Shown piece after piece: positions 58,235 to 64,000 of a DNA stretch of 64,000 nucleotides; the stretch's first letter is position 1, and every line of letters begins with the position of its first letter. Under the pieces are notes generated by a model that was not told the DNA's origin, ran no database searches, and worked only from the letters and a program-made list of their open reading frames with translations. Source of the stretch: Ochotona curzoniae (Eukaryota > Chordata > Mammalia > Lagomorpha > Ochotonidae); assembly GCF_017591425.1 (NCBI RefSeq), contig NW_024465885.1, positions 33,364,501-33,428,500 of the forward strand, given 5' to 3'. The position numbers and the translations under genes were made by a program.

Positions 58235-58445
58235 CTTTCTGTTCATGCAAATGCCTGGGAGACAGTAGTGATGACTCAGGTAATTGTGTCATTGTCACCC
58301 CACGAGGAAGCTGGATTGAATTCCTGGTTATTGATTTGATCCCTGGACTAACGCTGGACGGCCACTGGGGGCAGTGCGGTTTTATAACTCATCCTTTGTA
58401 CACTATTCAAATTAGCTATTTAACAAATAAACAAAACAAGACCAA
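58235..58445 (+). mobile_element. CSINE2, sense, 3' half
   Basis: 'gcaaatgcctgggagacagt', 'agtgatgactcaggtaattg', 'gaagctggattgaattcctg' and 'ggacggccactgggggcagt' are the second half of a CSINE2. It ends 'ttaacaaataaacaaaac'. An A/C-rich (CACA)n patch lies just upstream at 58176-58192. Confidence 0.65.
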
Positions 58446-58796
58446 GAGGATAAGAAGCAGAAGTTGCGTACTCTGTGCATATTTTTCTACATAAAAACAT
58501 ATGCACATTTGTGCAACTATACCATATTTACTGCAATTTTGAGTTAATGTGAAGGACGATAATGGGTGAGAAGGGCATAGATTCAAAGAAACACGTAACT
58601 TATTTTGGAAGTTATGAAAAATTCTATACTTTAATAATAGGTGCTTAGCAATCATCATTTTATTGTTCCTGTTTACTATCATTATTACTTTTGGTATACA
58701 CATTTATTACTGAGCTCTCTGAAGCCATCAACATCAAGAAATTTCTGCATGCAATTTTTAAATAGGCTTACCAGTTGGATTCTGCTAGAATATTTT
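58446..58796. other. Unassigned AT-rich sequence
   Basis: Nothing recognised in this spacer. Confidence 0.4.
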
Positions 58797-58809
58797 TTGA
58801 GACAGGGAC

Positions 58810-59143
58810 CGATGCAGTGGTTAAGGTCATGGCCTTGCACGTCCGGGATCCCATATGGGCTCCTGTTCTAATCCCAGCAGCCCTGCTTCCCATCCAGCTC
58901 CCTGCCTGTGGCCCGGAAAAGCAGTCCAGGACGGCCCAAAGCTTTGGGACCCTGCACCCGCAGGGAGACCAGGAAGAGGCTCCTGGCTTCGGATTGGCAT
59001 AACATTGGCCCGTTGCGCTCACTTGGGGAGTGAATCATTGGACACAAGATCTTCCTCTCTGTCTCTCCTCTCTGTATATCTGCCTTTCCAATAAAAATAA
59101 AATAAATCTTTGAAAGAAAAAAAAAAAAGGCCGTTGTGCTCAC
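58810..59143 (+). mobile_element. Young CSINE, sense, with SINE-derived tail extension
   Basis: Begins 'cgatgcagtggttaaggtca', lacking the first bases of the head. It is near-consensus through 'cggcccaaagctttgggacc' and 'gcctttccaataaaaataaa'. The A-tail ends at about 59128 and is followed by 'ggccgttgtgctcac', a piece of the SINE interior, before the TSD. TSD 'ttgagacagggac' is at 58797-58809 and 59144-59156, exact. The extra piece therefore arrived with the insertion. Confidence 0.92.
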
Positions 59144-59156
59144 TTGAGACAGGGAC

Positions 59157-59466
59157 AAAATTGTTGTAAAAAGACCCATAGACCCTAATACTGTAATTTT
59201 TCATGAATGTCAAAATATATACATACTTATACACTAAAAAAATAAATATTCTTAATATACTTTAAAAATTCCTGAAGCATTTTATTAGTTTACCATTAGT
59301 TAATGAGTAAGTAATTGATACACTGAAATTCTTATTATTTATAATAAAATCAACCATAGCATAGAAGATAGCTAATGTATAATTTGTTTCTGGGAAATAG
59401 GCAGCAGTAGATTTTCTGAAATCCAACCAAATAAAATATGTATGGAAGACAGAAGCTGCATTCATT
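59157..59466. other. Unassigned AT-rich sequence
   Basis: Spacer between two young SINEs; no feature. Confidence 0.45.
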
Positions 59467-59481
59467 CAAAAACGGCTGATG

Positions 59482-59838
59482 GGGCCCAGCACGGTGGCGC
59501 AAGTGGTTAAGGTCCTCGCCTTGCACGCCCGGGATCCCATATGGGCGCCAGTTCTAATCCCGGCAGCCCCGCTTCCCTTCCAGCTCCCTGCCTGTGGCCC
59601 AGGAAAGCAGTCAACAACGGCCCAAAGCTTTGGGACCCTGCACCCGCGTGGGAGACCCAGAAGAGGCTCCTGGCTTCGGATCGGCATAGCATTGGCCCGT
59701 TGCGCTCACTTGGGGAGTGAATCATTGGACGGAAGATCTTCCTCTCTGTCTCTCCTCTCTGTATATCCGCCTTTCCAATAAAAAAAATAAATAAATAAAT
59801 CTTAAAAAAAAAAAAAACAAAAAAAATAAAAAAAAAAA
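59482..59838 (+). mobile_element. Very young CSINE, sense, with TSD
   Basis: Complete copy: 'gggcccagcacggtggcgca', 'tgcacgcccgggatcccata', B box 'agttctaatcccgg', 'gaagaggctcctggcttcgg' and 'tatccgcctttccaataaaa'. A long A-rich tail with AAAC and AAAT interruptions follows. Exact 15-bp TSD 'caaaaacggctgatg' at 59467-59481 and 59839-59853. The B box and A box are intact except for one inserted A ('gcgcaagtgg'), so an RNA polymerase III promoter may survive. Confidence 0.96.
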
Positions 59839-59853
59839 CAAAAACGGCTGATG

Positions 59854-60364
59854 TTTTGTGCCACTATTAATTAATAATATTTAATATTTGAGAAATAGAA
59901 TAATCACATCCCCCTATTGCCATTGAGATTGGCCTGTTTTGGGAAGAAGGTTTTGCTTACCAGTCTGTGAAGTATCATTTTGTGGGAAGTCAACAGTTAA
60001 TGAATATGTGGCAATAACTATCCTGCCACTTTTAAGAAAATAAAGAAGTCTTTGAATGTAGGTTTCTTAAATATTGAACACTTAGATTATTTCATTTTTG
60101 CACATAGCAATAATATAAGACTTATAATTAGAAAATGCAATTACTGAATTCTTTCAGTCATGGCACATTCATTAAAGATTACACATAAATATAAATTACC
60201 CTAAAATGTATAACATCTTGGAAGTGTAATACTGAGCAAGTCATCTTTTCCATATAAATATGTGAGTTTAATTTGAAATTATGTAAAATACTATTAAATT
60301 ATAAAATTGGGATCTTCAATATTTCCCAACATTGAATGATAAGACTAGCAGAATAATCTGAACT
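59854..60364. other. Unassigned AT-rich sequence
   Basis: About 60060-60110 ('ttgaacacttagattatttc') faintly recalls an inverted L1 3'UTR, but I do not call it. Confidence 0.4.
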
Positions 60365-60535
60365 CATTTTTATGTATATTTTTTCATTAAAAAATTGACA
60401 TGCTACAGTTTCGTAGGCAAAGGACTTTCCCCTTCCATCCTTCATTAGCCTCCCCACTGTTTCCCACTTATTTCAGCCACAGTCACATGCCTGTCATCCT
60501 GCTATTTAAGTGTATCGTGATATTGTAGGTACAGA
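60365..60535 (-). mobile_element. L1 3' terminus, antisense
   Basis: 'ttgacatgctacagtttcgt', 'aggcaaaggactttcccctt', 'cctccccactgtttcccact' and 'atttaagtgtatcgtgatat' match the inverted L1 3'UTR type also seen at 53840-54050 ('tttaaaagtatcatggcagt'). It is truncated on the ORF2 side. Confidence 0.55.
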
Positions 60536-61260
60536 AAATGGTAGAAACTCCAGCGGTTTATTTAATGGAGGCAGTGGGAGTTCTCCTCTTATTGGGGGTT
60601 GGACATACATGCTGTCACACAGCTTCGTCTCCCGATACACTAGCCTCCATCTACTTTGCTTTAAGTGAACTTGTTTTAAATGAAAAAGAAACACAATTGC
60701 TATTTTGCTTTTCAATTTTACTTACCTATAGCCTTACATATAAATTGCCAGGCAGGAAACCTAAAGGGCATCAGGATTCACAAGCCAGAGCCTTATTTTC
60801 CAAATCATCAATGCCTACTGTGTCTCACAGTGTTTATCAGGAAACAAGGATTTTTTTTTTCAGTTGAATTTTTTATCTTTGGTAAAAAAATGATATACAC
60901 ATTAACAATTATGTTAAATTTTTGAAAAATAAAGTTTATTTTTTCCAGACATGAATAGTTATGCTAAAATATAGTGTCTTCTTGAATTATACTAGACCAG
61001 TCTTATACTGCAAGAAGAGCAGATTTATATATCAGAGAATGCAAATTATGGCATATGGTACATTTTTCAGTTTTCCCATAATTATTTAAATTTTAATTCT
61101 GTGTTTGTTTTATCAAATATCACTACTCTAGTAATTTTAGAGTTAATTGCCTAAAATGACAAAGCATGAAGAAATCAATAGTCAAAATTGAATCATGATA
61201 AATGGTTATCTTATTTCATATTGCTGAGGAAATATACACTATTCATATATGGAGCATAAA
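60536..61260. other. Unassigned sequence with a 109-codon ORF
   Basis: The plus-strand ORF 60538-60867 has a hydrophobic N-terminal segment ('VGVLLLLGVG') but no recognised domain. It starts within two bases of an L1 remnant and ends in a T-run. I regard it as chance. Remaining sequence is AT-rich. Confidence 0.4.
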
Positions 61261-61273
61261 AATGTCTTTTTAT

Positions 61274-61603
61274 AGGCCTGGCACAGTGGCCTAGCGGCTA
61301 AAGTCCTTGCGTTGAACGCGCTGGGATCCCATATGGTGGCTGGTTCTAATCCTACCAGCCTTGCTTCCCATCCAGCTCCCTGCTTGTGTCCTGGGAAAGC
61401 AGTCAAGGACGGCCCAAAGCCTTGGGGATCCTGCACCCACATGAGAAACCCAGAAGAGTTCCTGGCTCCTGGCTTCAGATCGGCTCAGTTCCGGCCATTG
61501 AGGTCACTTGGGGAGTGAATCATCAGATGGAGGATATTTCTCTCTGTCTCTTCTTCTCTCTGTATATATGAATTTGCAATAAAAATAAAATGTTTTTTAA
61601 AAG
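61274..61603 (+). mobile_element. CSINE of the older subfamily, sense, with TSD
   Basis: Head 'ggcctggcacagtggcctag' and 'cggctaaagtccttgcgttg' retains the extra bases after the A box. The 3' half has the duplicated phrase 'gttcctggctcctggcttca'. TSD 'aatgtctttttat' at 61261-61273 and 61604-61616 is exact, so members of this subfamily also moved fairly recently. Confidence 0.95.
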
Positions 61604-61616
61604 AATGTCTTTTTAT

Positions 61617-62007
61617 GAGCCATATTGAAAAATACAACTACTAAAACCAATTATGATTGTTGATGAGATTTAGAAGAGTGTATGTTTTTATCATTGCTGA
61701 GGACAGATTTTTTACTGTCATTTACAGGATCAGTTTGGTTCTATATTTTCTATAGAACAGAACATGCACATACCTCATTATCTTATAATCACATTTCCAG
61801 GAATATAGGTTTGTTTACCAAAGGTCATGAGCCAACTCCACTGTTCATATTAGAATGAAAATATGAAAGTAATATATGAGATTATCATCTTTAAAATAGA
61901 TATTGACAGAGGATATATTCTCTTAGTGCAAAGCTAAATAATGTAGGAGCAGAGTTATTTTGTTACACAATTTGTTCGGCTAAACAAGGCATCCAATGTA
62001 ACAAGAA
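61617..62007. other. Unassigned AT-rich sequence
   Basis: No recognised feature. Confidence 0.45.
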
Positions 62008-62285
62008 CAGTGGAGGACAGGTTTTGGTCCAGAAGTTGTGATACCAACTGGGACTCCCACAGCTGCTTCTCTCCAAGTCCCCACTGCACACCATCTCAGC
62101 ACGCCCCTGTTATGTGCGCATGCACAGGTAGCGGAAATGATTCACACCCACCCATGTTGCAGACCTGAACTGTGCCCCAGTTCCTATCTTCAGCCTTACT
62201 AAGCTTCAGCTAACTGTAGTGACACATAGGGCATTAAATAACACATTGGAGATCTCTGCCTGCGTATCTGCTTCTGTTTCTCTTA
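62008..62285 (+). mobile_element. CSINE2-like, sense, diverged
   Basis: 'gtggaggacaggttttggtc', 'gtgataccaactgggactcc', 'ccatctcagcacgcccctgt', 'catgcacaggtagcggaaat' and 'ctgcctgcgtatctgcttct' appear to follow an old CSINE2. It is less AT-rich than the neighbourhood. Confidence 0.5.
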
Positions 62286-62319
62286 ATCAATCCTTTAAAC
62301 ATATGAAAAGATAAATCAG

Positions 62320-62641
62320 GGCCCGGCTCGGTGGCGCAGTGGTTAAGGTCCTCACCTTGCACGCCCGGGATTCCATATGGGCGCCGGTTCTAATCCCGGC
62401 AGCCCCGCTTCCCTTCCAGCTCCCTGCCTGTAGCCTGGGAAAGCAGTCGAGGACGGCCCAAAGCTTTGGGACCCTGCACCCGCGTGGGAGACCCAGAAGA
62501 GGCTCCTGGCTTCGGATTGGCATAGCATGGGCCGTTGTGCTCACTTGGGAGTGAATCATCGGATGGAAGAGCTTCCTCTCTGTCTCTCCTCTCTGTATAC
62601 CCGCCTTTCCAATGAAAAAATAATAAAAATAAATTAAAAAA
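62320..62641 (+). mobile_element. Young CSINE, sense, with TSD
   Basis: Head 'gcccggctcggtggcgcagt', A box 'tggcgcagtgg', B box 'ggttctaatcc', 'gaagaggctcctggcttcgg' and 'cgcctttccaatgaaaaaat'. The polyadenylation-like AATAAA is changed to 'aatgaaa' with a later 'aataaa'. TSD 'aaaagataaatcag' at 62306-62319 and 62642-62655, exact. Confidence 0.95.
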
Positions 62642-62689
62642 AAAAGATAAATCAGTGAAAAATTTTTAAAAATATAGTGTATTTTAGTA

Positions 62690-63208
62690 AAATTAAGGGA
62701 AATGAGTGAATCCCAAAAGATTAGATACCACATGTTTGCCTTGATTTAACCTGTAATTTTTTGTTTGGTTGTTGGTTATTTTTTGAACCTGTCATTGATA
62801 CTGTCTCAACCCAGATGTTTCGAAGAATGGAACTTGCATTATTTTTAACATATTGTCTACCCATTACTATGTCAATTAATTCCATAATGTTGTATATTGA
62901 TACTGAGGCCTTGTTGGGGCTTTTAACTGACCGGATCTTTACTCTGTTAGACCTATCTTCAGACCATAGAAGGTCTCCCCAAGAGGCCACTGAACTTATC
63001 TGGACAATAAGACGCTGAACTTTATGCTAGGCATGTGTTTGCAAGCAATGAATCTCAACTGAACTTGAACTATGGTTATGCAACAAGGTGGAGGAATCCA
63101 CCATGGGGGGAGGGGTATGGGAGGGGTGGGGGGAATCCCCAGCGCCTATAAAACTGTACTACATAATACAATGTAAGGAACAATAAAAAAAAAAAAAAAA
63201 AAAAAAAA
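62690..63208 (+). mobile_element. Young L1 3' end, sense, 5'-truncated
   Basis: Starts around 'gtgaatcccaaaagattaga' and 'taccacatgtttgccttgat', the ORF2/3'UTR junction of L1. It passes through 'tgtcattgatactgtctcaa', a G-rich tract (63105-63133), 'gaatccccagcgcctataaa' and 'ctgtactacataatacaatg' to AATAAA and a 20-odd-base A-tail. Its terminal 125 bp match the inverted insertion at 4459-4585. I could not identify a clean TSD, and the 5' edge is approximate. Confidence 0.82.
63105..63133 (+). other. G-quadruplex-capable tract in L1 3'UTR
   Basis: Five runs of three to six G separated by one to three bases. The pattern satisfies the usual G3+ N1-7 rule for intramolecular quadruplexes. G-rich tracts in L1 3'UTRs are a known recurring feature of the family. 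Folding here is inference. Confidence 0.75.
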
Positions 63209-63488
63209 GAAATTTAAATGTGATTTAAACTTCAATTGATGCTTCGTTTCTTACGGTATGGGTTCAAGACAGGACCAATCATGATTTATACTTTCATACA
63301 TTAGATAACTATGTATGTGTATAATAATGCATTCTTTATTTTGTCAACATGAAAGGAAATACAAGGAAACTAGTACAGAAATAAGTTAGGATATGCTTTA
63401 AAGGTAGAAGTGTAAAGTTCAAAATTATTTTTAATTTAAGAAAAACTTTTAGATAGTAGAAACATATAGACTCAAATTGTCTTATGAG
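63209..63488. other. Unassigned AT-rich sequence
   Basis: Spacer between the L1 3' end and the last SINE; nothing recognised. Confidence 0.45.
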
Positions 63489-63803
63489 GGCCCTGTGCAG
63501 TGGGCTAGTGGCAAAAGTCCTTGTATTGAATGTGCTGAGTGCCATTTCTAATCCTGGCCGCCATGCTTCCCAACCAGCTCCATATTTGTGGCCTGGGAAA
63601 GGCAGTCGAGGATGGCCTAAGGCCTTGGGACCCTGCACCTTCATGGGACAACTGCAGGAAGTTCCTGGCTTCTGGCTTCAGATCAAAGCAGCACCGGCCT
63701 TTGTAGTCACTTGGGAAGTGAATCATCAAAGGGAAGATGTTTCTCTCTGTCTCTTCTCCTCTCTGTATATCTAATTTTGTGATAAGAATAAATCTTTAAA
63801 AAA
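63489..63803 (+). mobile_element. CSINE of the older subfamily, sense
   Basis: Head 'ggccctgtgcagtgggctag' and 'tggcaaaagtccttgtattg', body 'cttcccaaccagctcc', 'gttcctggcttctggcttca' and end 'aagaataaatctttaaaaaa'. Flanks 'cttatgag' (63481-63488) and 'ttcatgag' after the tail may be a decayed TSD. Confidence 0.88.
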
Positions 63804-64000
63804 ATTATTTCATGAGAAAATAATGTAATTTTGGCTTAATAAAAGCAAGCCTATTTCAACTTTTGAAACCAGCAGTTCATATAATATATATGATGTATTA
63901 TATGCAATAATATATATGATACAGCTGTATGATTGTAGACGGTTATTCTCAAGATTATGTAAATAACTTTTAACATTTCAATATTATGTATTGCTATAGA
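63804..64000. other. AT-rich end of window
   Basis: TA-rich around 63880-63920 ('ataatatatatgatgtatta' and a near-copy). The window ends without a feature crossing it that I can see. Confidence 0.45.

Noticed and set aside
59482..59560. tRNA gene suggested by A and B boxes
   Set aside because: The boxes belong to the tRNA-derived head of a CSINE. There is no tRNA cloverleaf downstream, and many copies share it.
60538..60867. 109-codon ORF with a hydrophobic N-terminus, possibly a membrane protein
   Set aside because: It begins at the edge of an L1 remnant and ends in a T-run, with no domain and no exon signals.

Overview
The window reads as mammalian nuclear DNA from a lagomorph, most likely a pika (Ochotona). 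The main evidence is a dense population of tRNA-derived CSINE elements. Their youngest copies share a form (A box 'tggcgcagtgg', B box 'ggttctaatcc', 3' end 'ccaataaaa' plus an A-rich tail) that differs from the rabbit C-repeat as I know it. Genus assignment is inference from these repeats. The base composition is AT-rich, and I found no protein-coding exon, tRNA, rRNA, snRNA or CpG island that I can defend. It is best described as an intergenic gene desert or the interior of a very long intron.

Layout. 0.7-3.7 kb holds old CSINEs. 3.7-4.9 kb is a minus-strand LINE-1 ORF2 remnant interrupted by a young 5'-truncated L1 3' end with a 17-bp target-site duplication (TSD). 6.8-8.3 kb carries an MLT1-like LTR piece and three CSINEs. 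9.1-10.2 kb is an old minus-strand L1 3' end. 11-23 kb is CSINE-rich, with a second MLT1-like LTR at 19.6 kb. 24-27 kb is mostly unassignable sequence with an L1 5'-region fragment. 27-35 kb has young and old CSINEs, a 10-bp minisatellite at 30.8 kb and a minus-strand L1 (30.9-32.2 kb) split by a CSINE. 36.7 and 44.6-46.2 kb carry fragments of a GC-rich L1 3'UTR; the larger one splits an older SINE. 38.6-43.3 kb is a 4.7-kb interval with no recognisable interspersed repeat. 51.7-54.8 kb is a plus-strand L1 complex containing a second L1 with a 5' inversion. 57-64 kb is a cluster of recent plus-strand CSINE and L1 insertions, several with clear TSDs.

The elements do not form a pathway. They record L1-driven retrotransposition: L1 copies supply the machinery, CSINEs borrow it, and the TSDs, A-tails, 5' truncation, 5' inversion and nesting seen here are its products. 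At least two CSINE subfamilies and two different L1 3'UTR architectures are present, so the window can be read as a relative-age stratigraphy. I did not find a new gene system. The most unusual items are a SINE whose A-tail is followed by a 15-base piece of SINE interior, a twin-primed L1 nested in an L1, and a CSINE with a foreign core.
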